This document shows, in pieces, positions 29,869-39,580 of a stretch of 64,000 nucleotides of DNA. The position numbers and the translations under genes were made by a program. Location of the stretch: NCBI RefSeq assembly GCF_000227135.1, contig NC_018240.1:184956-248955 (forward strand), read 5' to 3'. How positions within the stretch are numbered: position 1 is the stretch's first letter; each line of letters begins with the position of its first letter. This DNA is from Leishmania donovani (taxonomy: Eukaryota; Euglenozoa; Kinetoplastea; Trypanosomatida; Trypanosomatidae). The notes under the pieces are model-generated. The model was not told the DNA's origin and ran no database searches. It was given only the letters and a program-made list of their open reading frames with translations.

Positions 29869-30751
29869 CGCTCTGCCTCTCGTCGTTCACGTTCCTGCGG
29901 TGCCCCCGGCTGCGGTGGTGAGTATGTGTGTGTGGGGTGTTGGTGATGGTATACCAAGCAGGCACGAAAAATGTTTGACACCCCCTCCGACAATGGCGGT
30001 GACGGCGATGGATGAGATGGGCGGCTAACGGGATATCGCACTTGAGGGAAGGAACAGCAACAATACAGCAGAAAGCGGAGCGAGAAAGGCAATGGAGGAG
30101 GAGGTCGCCTGCCCGGGAGAGCACAGAGCCCCAATAGGATGTAGTACCTACACACACACACACACACAGGCAGACACGTACACAGAGAGCTTGAACGAGA
30201 GTACCTGCACGACGACCGTGGAAGGTGTGCATCACGGCGGCGGCGGCGGCGAACAAGAGGACGAGAGGGGTGAGGGGGTGGGCGAGGAGATCATACATCA
30301 GGAATGCACCCCTGAGAAAGAGCCATTACGTCTGAGGAGGGGCTCTCCTCTCGAGATCCGCTCCTCATCCCTCCCGGGGCGAGGGTGGGGCGGCGAGTAC
30401 CGCACACATCCGAAACACACTTGGAGAGCCTTCAAGGAGAGAGATGCCTTATTGCCTTGCTGCTCGGGTGTCGGTGATGAGGGAGGGGGGGGGTATGCAC
30501 GCACAGACACAAACGAAACGGTCGCTTAGCCCTCTCTCTATAGCCTCCTCCCCACTGGCCCATCGGCAGACACTGGCGTTGACAGCAGAACTTGCACCCT
30601 TTGTGGGGTGCGCACGTGAGCAACGACGCGCGCGCGCCGCGAAAGAGAGAAGAGACATACGTATGTGGTCAGCGCTTTTCCCCACAGCGAGGCCAGGCGC
30701 TTCAGGCATCGCGATATCGAGGCGGCGGCCTCGTGGGTGGAGCTGGTCACA
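29869..30751. other. Intergenic spacer, 0.88 kb
   Basis: Purine-rich on plus (30043-30120), hence a pyrimidine tract for minus-strand trans-splicing. A short CA run lies near 30152-30168. No gene seen. Confidence 0.7.
30041..30110 (-). promoter_or_regulatory. Predicted polypyrimidine tract and spliced-leader acceptor AG for ArfGAP
   Basis: On the minus strand a CT-rich tract ends in TTCCCTCAAG with AG at 30042-30041, about 173 nt before ATG 29868. Confidence 0.5.
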
Positions 30752-31780
30752 TTACAGCTCAACCATCACCTTGCCACAGTTCTTCTGCTCGAACATCCAG
30801 TCGATGGCGTCGTACACACCTTCTAGGCCTCTGAAAGTCGCGGGATCGATGCAGCAATGCAGAATGCCCTGCTCGTGCAGCGCACAGAGACGGTCGAAGT
30901 GCAGCTGCCCGTACTTGGCGAAGTGAGGGAGGAAGAAGGTAGAGAGGGAGGCGCTCTTGGCAAGCAGCTGCAACGGCAGCGGCTTGCGGTTCGGACAGGC
31001 TGCTTCGATGGAGCCGCGCTGGTAAGTCGAAACGCAGCCTAGTGAGAGGATGCGGCCGCGCGGTGCGAGGCTCTGGATCACAGCCTCGAGAAGGTCGCCG
31101 CCAACGGATTCGTAGGCGATGCTGACCCCGCGTGGGTAGCAGCGCAGGAACGCCGCCGCCGTGTCGCCGCCCTCTGCCTTGTAATTCACCACCCCGTCGC
31201 ACTTGAGGGTGTTGGTGAGAAAGACCTCCTTCGATGGCGAGGAGCACGTCCCGACGACTGAGCAGCCGTAGACGTGCTTGAGCAGCTGAACGGCAAATTG
31301 CCCTGTGCCGCCTGCCGCCGCCGTCACGACGGCGCGCTCGCCGGGCTGCGGCTTGAGGACGTGCTCAAGCGCAATGGACGCCGTCGTCGCACTCAGGTCG
31401 AGCGGCAGGTATTCCCTCGCCATGCGTGGTATAGGCTTGGCGTGCCGTCGCGCTACCACCTGGTACTCTGTGAACGCGCCGTAGCTCTGAGTCACGACAG
31501 CGGCGCCGGCCTTCAAGTCTTTTACGCCGCTGCCTACGTCGACAACCTCTCCGACAGCCTCGAAGCCACAAGCGAAAGGCGGCCGCACGTTGGGCTGGTA
31601 GATGCCAGCCGTGAAGTTAATGTCGCTCGCGTTGATGCCAAGGTACTTGTTCTTCACGAGGATAGCCTTGGGGTGCAGCTCCGTTGGGAACGGTGCTTCA
31701 ACGATGGATGCGACCGCCCGGAAGTTGGTGGAGAGCTCCCGGGCGACGATGTGCCTGTACGTACGCGCTGCTGCGGCCAT
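30752..31780 (-). CDS. Zinc-independent medium-chain reductase, quinone oxidoreductase / prostaglandin reductase 3 (ZADH2)-like
   Basis: 342 residues, ATG at 31780. The N-terminal GroES-like domain contains NKYLGINASDINFTAG and the GFEAVGEVVDVGSGV block. The Rossmann domain starts with AAAGGTGQFAVQLLK (about 154-168), the AxxGGxGxxAxQ signature of NADPH-binding quinone-oxidoreductase-type enzymes. Structural and catalytic zinc ligands of alcohol dehydrogenases are absent, as usual for this branch. Closest in feel to ZADH2/PTGR3 (15-keto-prostaglandin reductase), with YESVGGDLLEAVIQSLAPRGR. The likely reaction is NADPH-dependent reduction of an enone or quinone; the physiological substrate is unknown. 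Length is normal for the family. There is no clear targeting peptide. Confidence 0.88.
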   Translation of the reverse strand: MAAAARTYRHIVARELSTNFRAVASIVEAPFPTELHPKAILVKNKYLGINASDINFTAGIYQPNVRPPFACGFEAVGEVVDVGSGVKDLKAGAAVVTQSYGAFTEYQVVARRHAKPIPRMAREYLPLDLSATTASIALEHVLKPQPGERAVVTAAAGGTGQFAVQLLKHVYGCSVVGTCSSPSKEVFLTNTLKCDGVVNYKAEGGDTAAAFLRCYPRGVSIAYESVGGDLLEAVIQSLAPRGRILSLGCVSTYQRGSIEAACPNRKPLPLQLLAKSASLSTFFLPHFAKYGQLHFDRLCALHEQGILHCCIDPATFRGLEGVYDAIDWMFEQKNCGKVMVEL

Positions 31781-32730
31781 TACCTGAATGCATGGGTGGC
31801 GGCTTCCGTATGCGCTTGTGTTTGTGTGCGGGTGGCCGTAGCGAACGTGTCATGCTGAGCACAAAGAGCGGTGGAGACCGAGAGAGAGAGAGAGCGATGA
31901 TGGAGGCTGAGGACATGGAGGTGCAAGGGGGTGGTGGGCGGCCTGCGGCGGCAGGAAAGGTATCGCCGGCGCATCACTGTGCCTCCCTCTCTCGTGCCCC
32001 AAAGCCGCTTGACACGATTACTTGCACGCGCCGCCGACCGTGTGCGTGGGTGCGCGATGACGGATGCGTGTGCACAGATGGCGAACGAATAAAGAGAACG
32101 TGAGCGAGAGAGGTCGATGCGGGGACGCACAAGTGACGAAGATCACACGAGTGATTTTCGACGCCTGCTGCAACGGACGCTGGGTGGAGAGTAAGCGGCC
32201 AAGGCGGGGTGTGGGATGGGCGAGTCCGTGCACGGCGAGAGGTAGATGGAAGGCGTGCACACCGGTGTCAGTGCCCCCCCCCCTCTCCCTCCCCCAACTC
32301 ACTGAGAGGCACATGTAGACGACACGCGCAGACGGGCTTGACAGGACGTTCAGAAAAATAGGTAACAGTGACAGCAATAGAATCAGAGCGACACCGCGCC
32401 GCGCGCGCGGCGTACACACATGCGCACGCCGAGCGAGAGACAGTGGAACGGAGGAGAGCGGGTAGGGGAGGGAGGAGGAGACACGTGAGCCGGGGAACGT
32501 ATTCGGAGATACGGAGCACAGACACACGTGCAACACGAGCAGGACCCAGGCAAAAGAGGGCGCATGTCTTTTCGGGGGTGGGTGGACGCCCGTCAAGGAA
32601 GAGAAGTCACGCTGCATCTGTGTTGATGTCTCCTCCTCCTCCCACCCGACATTAAAGTTTAGATATCGCTCTCGCTGTAATATGGCAGAAGGCGCGCACA
32701 CGCGCATTCCCTTCTCGCGCGCTGCTATGC
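31781..32730. other. Intergenic spacer, 0.95 kb
   Basis: Purine-rich plus strand with GA runs (31873-31920, 32440-32480). No gene supported. Carries splice signals for the reductase and the 3'UTR of the BAG6-like gene. Confidence 0.7.
31855..31920 (-). promoter_or_regulatory. Predicted polypyrimidine tract and spliced-leader acceptor AG for the reductase
   Basis: On the minus strand CTCTCTCTCTCTCTCGGTCTCC is followed by TTTGTGCTCAG, with AG at 31856-31855, about 75 nt before ATG 31780. Confidence 0.55.
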
Positions 32731-35274
32731 CTACCGGCGTGAGGCGGAGTTGCCATAGGGGTTTGCCTCCCACATCACCCAGTCGTCACTGTGCCCGCGC
32801 GTGGACGAATTCTGTCGCCCTTCCGCATGCGATGGCGGTGGCGCTTGCGGCGTGGACGCGCTCTCCGCGGTGTTGCTCGGCAACACCCGCGTCACACGCG
32901 CCTCAGTGTAGCGCGTCGCCATGGCACGCACCCGCTCGGCGACTGAGTGCGGCACATCACAGGCTTCCTCCCATTCCTCCACAGCGGACGCCAGGCGGGC
33001 CTGAGAGGCTACCGCCGACAGGTCGCTGCTTGGCGTCTCCAACGGCCATGACTTCGGCGTGACCGCCTTCTTTGCCGACTGGGGCGCGTCGTTGTCAGCG
33101 TCCTCCATCAGCTCCTTCGCGAGATCCTCGAAATCGTCGTCCATGCGCGCGGCGCCGTCGAGGGTGTCGGCGTTGCCGGCCGTCAGCAGGTCACTGACCG
33201 ACTCCGCGACCAGCGACGGCGCCGTTGCCGCGCGATCGAAGGCGGAGGCGGCGGGGGCCTTGACTGGCGCCTGAGGCGGCAGGAGCGGCGAGGTCGGCTG
33301 CTGTGACGCGTCCTGCTCGAACTGCAAGCTGTCGTCGCTGCGCCGCATGCTCTGGTCATACTCCCGCTCCCACTGACCCAGTAGTGACTGCAGCATCGGG
33401 CTGAGCATGGAGGAGAAAGCCTGCAGCATGGGGTACTGCTGTTGCACGCCGCTGCTCTGCAGGAGTGTCTGCATAATGTTTGCCATGGCGGGTTGAAAGG
33501 CGCCGCTACCGCCTTCGAACCACCGTGCCGAGCGGCTGAGGACCATGCCAACGTAACGCACCACGATGTTGCGTAGGCCCCGACTCCACTCCGCCGCGTT
33601 TGCCGAGCTGCGGGAGAGGTGCTGCATGACAGACACGTAGAAGTGCTCGAGGTAGTGCGGAAGCTCCTGCCGGAACATCCCCACGCGCTGAGACGCTTCC
33701 GCAACGGTCCTCCCGGCACTCGTGGCCGCTGCCGTCTGCTGCGTCATCAGGTTCTGCACAGCCGACATGCTTAGGATACGCTCGCTGAGCTGCCTCGCCT
33801 CGTTCTGGGCCACATGCACCACAGCAGCCGGCGACTCGTCCGTTCCGTTGAGCCGCCGTTGCACCTGCTCCTGCAATGGCAGCCGCAGGCTCGCAAGGAC
33901 GCTGCAGTTGCCCGCTGCCAGTTGCAACAGCTGCGGCATTCCCAACGTTGCCAGCGCGGTGCTCATGGCTTCGTTGATCCATGGCGTCTGTGTGTCGCTT
34001 GCAGAGGAGGCATTGGTGTTGTTCGCCTGGAAGGCGGCCGTGGCGCGCGGTTGCTGCTGCTGCTGTTCCTGCAGCGTGGGCTGGTGATAGCTGTTACGAT
34101 CTGTGGTGTCCGCCTCCAGCGTCACATGCCCCACTGGGATCTGCGTAGAGAGTCGCCGCAGACGCTCCGGCATGGCGTCCAGCTCCTCTGGGGTGCAGTG
34201 CACATGGATGTGCACAACCGATGATTGCTGCTGCGGGTACTGCAGGGGCGACATCGACGGCGCTGCGTTGCCCACAAACACATCCATGCGTGGTGGAGAG
34301 GCAGCCGTGGTGAAGTGGAAAGTGGGCTGCGGGGCAACACCACCGGCAGCAGCGGCAGGTGCAGGAGCAGCTGGTGGCTGCGGTGCAGCGGGGGAAGGTG
34401 TGGAGGCCTCACGTTGCCCTGGCGCTGCGGCGTTCGCCGCGGCACCTGCACCTGTGCTACCAGAGGCTGAGCCTGCTGGTGCCGCCGTCCCACCCGCCGT
34501 TTCCGCTGGCGTAGCACCTGCGGTGGATGGCTGCTGCTGCTGCTGCTGCGACTGTTGAGCACCCGCATTGCCGTTCAGCGAGTTGGAAAGGACGGACGAG
34601 ATCAGCCACGGCAGCTGCGAAGTAAAGGCGTTCACGGTGGCGGCCACCGCAGGGTTGGCGGCCGCCGCTGCCGCTGCCGCTGCCGCTGCATCAATACCAC
34701 TACCACCGGCAGCGCCAGCGGCAGCCGTGCCGTCGCTCCTCGGCACGTTCGAGCCCATCTCATAAGAGAAGGTCACGTGCGGACTGCTGTCCGATGCTGG
34801 AGGGGTTGCCGATGGCATCGACGCCCCCTGCGGCGCCGTCTGCTGATGCTGCTGAAAGGCAGTGGAGATGGAGCTGGCGATCGTAGAGGCGAAGGGCTGC
34901 CAAGAGAAGCCGCCCCCTGACACGTAGTTGTAGCCGCTGTTGCCCGCCGTACCAAAGGAGAACTGAGGCATCGTGAACTGGTGTTGTTGGTTCGGGCCAG
35001 CGCTGTGCTCTTCACCGCCTCCGTTGTTGCCGCCCTCCGGCTGACGGGGCTGCACCACAATGTGCACGGTGCTGCCCTCCTCCACACCGTAGCTGGCCAC
35101 CGAGTTGGCGTCCTGCATCAGTCGTCCGCGGTATAGCAGGCGGATGCTGTGCGTCGCGGCGTCGATGTTAAACCTGGCCATGAGGCTGTTGCGTAGCTCC
35201 GCCACCGTGAGGTTTTCCAAGACGACGACATCGTCGCTGCTGTACGGGGCGGTGCCTCGGACCTGGATGCGCAT
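32731..35274 (-). CDS. Ubiquitin-like domain protein, BAG6/Scythe-like
   Basis: 847 residues from ATG 35274 (MRIQVRG); an upstream in-frame extension begins with TTG and is rejected. Residues 1-77 are a ubiquitin-like fold: VLENLTVAELRNSLMARFNI, RLLYRGRLMQD, YGVEEGSTVHIVV. About 80-330 is Gln/Ala/Gly/Pro-rich. A VVHIHVHCTPEELDAMPERL segment follows near 370-395, and a helical region about 465-670 (LPHYLEHFYVSVMQHL, NIVVRYVGMVLSRSARWF). The acidic C-terminus is variable. UBL, proline/glutamine-rich middle and central helical block resemble BAG6/Scythe, a chaperone that holds exposed hydrophobic segments and hands tail-anchored proteins to the TRC/GET pathway or to degradation. The C-terminal BAG-like domain is not obvious, so BAG6 is a best guess and a generic UBL shuttle is the alternative. 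Confidence 0.72.
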   Translation of the reverse strand: MRIQVRGTAPYSSDDVVVLENLTVAELRNSLMARFNIDAATHSIRLLYRGRLMQDANSVASYGVEEGSTVHIVVQPRQPEGGNNGGGEEHSAGPNQQHQFTMPQFSFGTAGNSGYNYVSGGGFSWQPFASTIASSISTAFQQHQQTAPQGASMPSATPPASDSSPHVTFSYEMGSNVPRSDGTAAAGAAGGSGIDAAAAAAAAAAANPAVAATVNAFTSQLPWLISSVLSNSLNGNAGAQQSQQQQQQPSTAGATPAETAGGTAAPAGSASGSTGAGAAANAAAPGQREASTPSPAAPQPPAAPAPAAAAGGVAPQPTFHFTTAASPPRMDVFVGNAAPSMSPLQYPQQQSSVVHIHVHCTPEELDAMPERLRRLSTQIPVGHVTLEADTTDRNSYHQPTLQEQQQQQPRATAAFQANNTNASSASDTQTPWINEAMSTALATLGMPQLLQLAAGNCSVLASLRLPLQEQVQRRLNGTDESPAAVVHVAQNEARQLSERILSMSAVQNLMTQQTAAATSAGRTVAEASQRVGMFRQELPHYLEHFYVSVMQHLSRSSANAAEWSRGLRNIVVRYVGMVLSRSARWFEGGSGAFQPAMANIMQTLLQSSGVQQQYPMLQAFSSMLSPMLQSLLGQWEREYDQSMRRSDDSLQFEQDASQQPTSPLLPPQAPVKAPAASAFDRAATAPSLVAESVSDLLTAGNADTLDGAARMDDDFEDLAKELMEDADNDAPQSAKKAVTPKSWPLETPSSDLSAVASQARLASAVEEWEEACDVPHSVAERVRAMATRYTEARVTRVLPSNTAESASTPQAPPPSHAEGRQNSSTRGHSDDWVMWEANPYGNSASRR

Positions 35275-36370
35275 CTGGCGTGTAAGGGCGGTTAGAGGGG
35301 GACACAGACGACACGCGGGACAAGAAAGAACGAAGAGCGAAGGCAAGAAATATGCCGACCGAAGGGCAGAGGTCGGCTAATGCGGCTGAGCACACGCACA
35401 CGCTGGAACGCGGGAGGGCGACGGCTGTGTGTATATATATAGATGTGTTACTGTGCACCTGTGTATGGGGGTGGGGGCGCCACCACCTCCCTGCCAGCTC
35501 GATATCGAAATGAATACGTGTAGCAATGAGCGCCACGGCCACTCTTCAGGGCGGTACACAGTGGAAGGCGGAAGCACACTCGATAGGCTGCAGCGATGAC
35601 GGTGCAAGGAGGGGGAGAGCAGCAAGCCAACGAAAGGAAAGGTGCTCTGCGAAGATAAAGGGTGTGGGTGTGTGAGTGGGGGTGGTGGAGCGTCGTGTTG
35701 TGCACGCACAGGTATGCACACGTGCGTCTGAATACACGGTCGATGGATAGGCGAAGGTGCGTGTATATGTGTGTGTGTGTGTGTGTGTGCGTGCGTGGAG
35801 AGGGACGGGGAAGGGAGGGCGGAGCGTTGAATGCATGAGAGGACGATGACGCTGGTGGGTTCTCGCCCTCCTCCGGCCCCAAGCCTCGCGAGAGGAGAGC
35901 CACTGCAGTGTGTTCGCGCCGCCGCCTCTCTACCGCAGGATTTTCGGCCGCAGGCGCGTCCCTGGCCAGCGACACGGACGGGAGCAAGAGGTGCGAGGCA
36001 GTCGCACGTTGCAGAGAGAGGCACACAACGCATCGTGGGCTTGTGCCCCAGAGGAATGGCTCGGCGAGGTGCGGAGGCCGACAACATGAGCACGATTGTA
36101 GTGCAGAGGGGTATGCGCGTGCGCGTGCTGCCGTGAGACGCAGCGGGCAGGACAGGAAGAGAAGGCACGCATGCACAGACAACATGCACAGACGGCAAGG
36201 CCAGTGAGAGGGAGGGTCCGTGCTGGGTAATGCCTGCATCAACGCAGCAGCGCAACTCATGAAAGACACAGAGGGCAGGGGGAGGCAGCGGCCAGTGAAG
36301 TGGGTGGGTGAGTGGGTGGCAGTGGTGAACCGTCAGATGCACGCGGCACGCCAGGGTCTGCTAGGTCCGC
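35275..36370. other. Intergenic spacer, 1.1 kb
   Basis: Contains a (TA)n patch near 35430-35441, (TG)10 at 35769-35789 and GGGTGTGGGTG-type runs near 35460-35700. 35860-36130 is less repetitive, with no recognised gene. Confidence 0.7.
35769..35789. repeat. (TG)10 microsatellite
   Basis: Uninterrupted TG run between the UBL and TMEM16 genes. Confidence 0.9.
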
Positions 36371-39300
36371 CTACTGCAGTGACACGCGCTCGTAGAGTTT
36401 TCGTGTTTTGTAGTAGCGCACTTCGCGCGGTGTCGACGGGATGCACCAGAGCAGGAAGACGGCGATCAGGCACATCACGTACTCCATCACCATGCAGTAA
36501 AAGACGACGAAGTGCCCCTTGCTCGGCACCATCTCCAGCCCCGCCACGGCAAGGCTCACGCCGCGATTCAGATTTGCGGTTGCTGCCGCTGCCGCGCTGC
36601 CGCCGCTCCTCAGCTCCACCCTGCCACTGGTGTGTTGCTTGCCTAACGTGCCGGTCGCAGTGAAGTACTCGGGGAACCACCGCACCGTCTGATGGGACGT
36701 GAGGGCTAGCAGAAACGTGTTCGTGATGACGGCGGCGATGACACAGCCGCGCATGATGCCGCACCACGTCGCGTTCTGCTGCACCCCCAGCCGCGGCACC
36801 GGTCGGCGCATGACGTAGCACATCTTGAACAGGTGGGAGCGGACCTCGATGATGTTAGACAGCAGCGCCACGAAGGACGCGAGCGGGTAGGCGGCGGCGA
36901 AGAGTAGGATGTACCCGAACTGGATCAGTATCTCAATGAAGTCCATGCAAATGTCGTAGAGGTCCAGCATCTCATCCACTTCTTCCAGCGGCGAGTCGCT
37001 GCTGCCGCCGTGCGCGCTGCGCCGCAGGGATGCGGGGGTGGACGGCGACCCCTCAGACGGCGTTGACGAGGTATCGCCGCCGCTGGCGCGGAAAAGGCGG
37101 CGCACCACACGGCGGCGATGCGTCACGACAAACGGGATGACGGTGTGGCTCATCATCCGACTTAGAACGGCAACGTAGAACATTGACCGAAGGTGGGCGG
37201 ACAGCTCCGCGACGCGGCAGCGCCCAAAGGCGATGAAGAGCAACTTGCCGTACGAGTTCACAAACTCGAAGGCAGCTCGTTTCAGCGTCAGGGAGCGCAT
37301 GTACTCGCCGCGGTAGCGGTTGTTCTCCATGCGCGTCAGGTACTTGGCCAAGTCAGTGAAGATGAAGCTCAGCGCGCCAATGCACACGGAGTACGCGAGC
37401 GGCGGGAGCATCCCCGCGATGGGGTGCGCCGTCTTATCCAGCAGGCCGCCATCCACCGCGAGGCGCCGCAGAAACGGTATGGCCAGACGACTTGCCGGGT
37501 CGGTGACCATCCCGTCGAGGTTGAGCGAGCACACCATAAGACCCAGCGTGCCGCCCATGAAGAGGGCAACAATGCCCCAGGTGAGTGATTGTGCGGCAGT
37601 CAACCGATAACATGCCGGGTAGCACAACTGCGGCTCCCCAGTCACGGGGTCCGTCCCCGGCGTGCCGCGAAAATCGTGACGCAGCACGTCCTTTCCCTCT
37701 TGCTGAAACAGGTGGTACCGCATGCACAGCGCACTGCAGCGCCGCTCCCACATCTTGATGCACAGTACGCTGCCAATGATCATGGTCGTGCTGAAGAGCG
37801 GCAGCAGAGCCACGTCTAGGCAGTGCTGCACGGTGCGGCGGAGAGTGATTGAGGAGGAGGCAGCCGGCACGAGCACCGCCGCCGCGGCGGTGTCGGGCAC
37901 CAGACGCAGGGAGCTCAGCATAGACACCAGCACCCCCAGCAGACCCGCCCCCAACAGCCACCGCGCATAGTGGTTCATCCAGGCGTAGAAGAACATGACC
38001 TCCTCGCCGAGGTAACTGGCGACGGCGTCCTCAGAAATGGTCAGCCACCCCGCCAGAGAGCGTGCGGACCATACAGAGCTCCACAGCGCGTCGCGAGTGG
38101 CGCTGTCGTGGGCAGGGAAGCGCGCTATCGTCTTGAGGTCCGCTGGGACGACCGGGGTGGCGCCACCGTGCAGGAGGTCGCCGAGAACGCGGTGCAGCAG
38201 TCGCTGCCGGTGCGCGTCCGTCCACTCGGCAAACTCCCGCGGAAACGGTGGATCGATGAGGGGGGAGCGGAGGTGCTCCTGCTGCCGTGCGTGCGCCTGG
38301 AAGAAGTGCTCGACAAGGTTTCTGTGCACCGAGACGTGAATAGACACCTTGTGCAAACCAAACGGGACCAGCTCTATGCGGAAGCACTGCGGCACCGAGT
38401 ACCGCGACGGGGCTCCTGCCTCCGCCGGCCGTTTGTGTGCGCGACTTGGGTGAGCCCGGAAGGAGTCCAGCGTCGTCGCATTCCCCGAGAGGGCGCTGCT
38501 CCTCACGGATGTAGGTCCGCATCGGCCGGCCATGGGTGCTACCACCCGCTCCGACAAGAGCACCTGCAGCGCAGCGATCAGGTACTCCTTGATGGTCTCC
38601 TCGGACGTCAGCTCGATGCAGTATTGACACCACGGACATGGGTTGCCGGAGGCGCCGAGGGAGGCCACGGGGATGATGGGAACACCGGTGATGTTGGCCT
38701 CCGAAACCATGCGACGCAGCCGCGCGACCATTTCCGCCATCTCGGCCTGCCGCAGTGCCATGACCTTGTCCGTCACGTCCGCAGCCACCTCCAGCGGCTT
38801 CGCAAGCACGTTCTTTTCCTCTCTCGTTCCCTGCGGCGTGGGCTTCACCACACCTAGTCGCTCATGCAGGCCCTTCACAATGTGATCGTAGTTGTGCGAC
38901 TGCTGCCAGCGCTGCGCCGCCGCGACTTGCCGGGCTGTGAGGGCGACGTAGGTCGGCTGTCCGAGTTGCTGCCGTGCATCGGCTGCCACCGCAGCGAGCT
39001 CCTTTTTCGTGGGCCCTCGCGACATCTCTGACGGCCCTCGGTCGGCGTCAGGCAGACACGCTGCAGAGGCATTCGGTGCCTTTAGCTCATGCCGTTGCCC
39101 CAGCAGAAGCGGCGCCTCCTCGTGCGGGGGAAGCGTGCGACCACTGTTCACGTCCACCCGACTGGAAAGCGGCTGGGCTGCACACACGACCGACGCCCTT
39201 GTAGTGACGGAATGAGGCGCATCACTCAGGAATGCCTGTACCGCTGCAGGTGCACGCTTGCGCTGCTGCCGCTCGATCTCCGCCTTCTTGTCGGAGGCCG

Positions 39301-39580
39301 CCATATACGGCAGCGAGGATGTGAACAAGTTTAGCAGCGGCTTCTCTGAGTCGCGTTGGTGCCTCTTGGGAGGGTTCGCGTTCCCTGTGGGGCCCACTGC
39401 ACGACGTCCACTTGCGCCTGGGGCAGTCGTGTATGCGTTCATGACATCAGGCGCGTTCGTTGGCGCTGATGGTGTTGGGCTGACCACCAGGCGCCGCCGC
39501 TTAAGCGTTCTTGGCGGTGCTGCTGCTGCTGCCACCGCTGCGGGCTTCGACGCCAGCGGCTTCGTCTGCACCGTCGTCAT
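36371..39580 (-). CDS. TMEM16/anoctamin family membrane protein (scramblase or ion channel)
   Basis: 1,069 residues, ATG 39580. Residues 1 to about 500 are cytosolic, with a disordered first 100. Membrane helices run from about 525 (EEVMFFYAWMNHYARWLLGA) to the C-terminus, about ten in all. Anoctamin signatures are clear: RMENNRYRGEYMRSLTLKRA followed by FEFVNSYGKLLFIAF; FIEILIQFGYILLFAAAYPL; LLSNIIEVRSHLFKM; RRPVPR. Family members are calcium-activated phospholipid scramblases or chloride channels. Of the six calcium-ligand positions known from TMEM16A, by-eye alignment keeps the second helix-7 Glu and the helix-8 Glu, with Asp for the first helix-7 Glu. The helix-8 Asp appears to be His and the helix-6 Asn/Glu pair appears lost. 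A loop before helix 7 carries a Ser/Pro-rich insert (about residues 835-865). No AG lies between the pyrimidine tract at 39605-39650 and the ATG, so the acceptor is probably beyond 39650. Confidence 0.88.
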   Translation of the reverse strand: MTTVQTKPLASKPAAVAAAAAPPRTLKRRRLVVSPTPSAPTNAPDVMNAYTTAPGASGRRAVGPTGNANPPKRHQRDSEKPLLNLFTSSLPYMAASDKKAEIERQQRKRAPAAVQAFLSDAPHSVTTRASVVCAAQPLSSRVDVNSGRTLPPHEEAPLLLGQRHELKAPNASAACLPDADRGPSEMSRGPTKKELAAVAADARQQLGQPTYVALTARQVAAAQRWQQSHNYDHIVKGLHERLGVVKPTPQGTREEKNVLAKPLEVAADVTDKVMALRQAEMAEMVARLRRMVSEANITGVPIIPVASLGASGNPCPWCQYCIELTSEETIKEYLIAALQVLLSERVVAPMAGRCGPTSVRSSALSGNATTLDSFRAHPSRAHKRPAEAGAPSRYSVPQCFRIELVPFGLHKVSIHVSVHRNLVEHFFQAHARQQEHLRSPLIDPPFPREFAEWTDAHRQRLLHRVLGDLLHGGATPVVPADLKTIARFPAHDSATRDALWSSVWSARSLAGWLTISEDAVASYLGEEVMFFYAWMNHYARWLLGAGLLGVLVSMLSSLRLVPDTAAAAVLVPAASSSITLRRTVQHCLDVALLPLFSTTMIIGSVLCIKMWERRCSALCMRYHLFQQEGKDVLRHDFRGTPGTDPVTGEPQLCYPACYRLTAAQSLTWGIVALFMGGTLGLMVCSLNLDGMVTDPASRLAIPFLRRLAVDGGLLDKTAHPIAGMLPPLAYSVCIGALSFIFTDLAKYLTRMENNRYRGEYMRSLTLKRAAFEFVNSYGKLLFIAFGRCRVAELSAHLRSMFYVAVLSRMMSHTVIPFVVTHRRRVVRRLFRASGGDTSSTPSEGSPSTPASLRRSAHGGSSDSPLEEVDEMLDLYDICMDFIEILIQFGYILLFAAAYPLASFVALLSNIIEVRSHLFKMCYVMRRPVPRLGVQQNATWCGIMRGCVIAAVITNTFLLALTSHQTVRWFPEYFTATGTLGKQHTSGRVELRSGGSAAAAATANLNRGVSLAVAGLEMVPSKGHFVVFYCMVMEYVMCLIAVFLLWCIPSTPREVRYYKTRKLYERVSLQ

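Noticed and set aside
35275..35346. 24-residue extension of the BAG6-like protein
   Set aside because: Begins with TTG and crosses the splice acceptor; the UBL fold begins at MRIQVRG.
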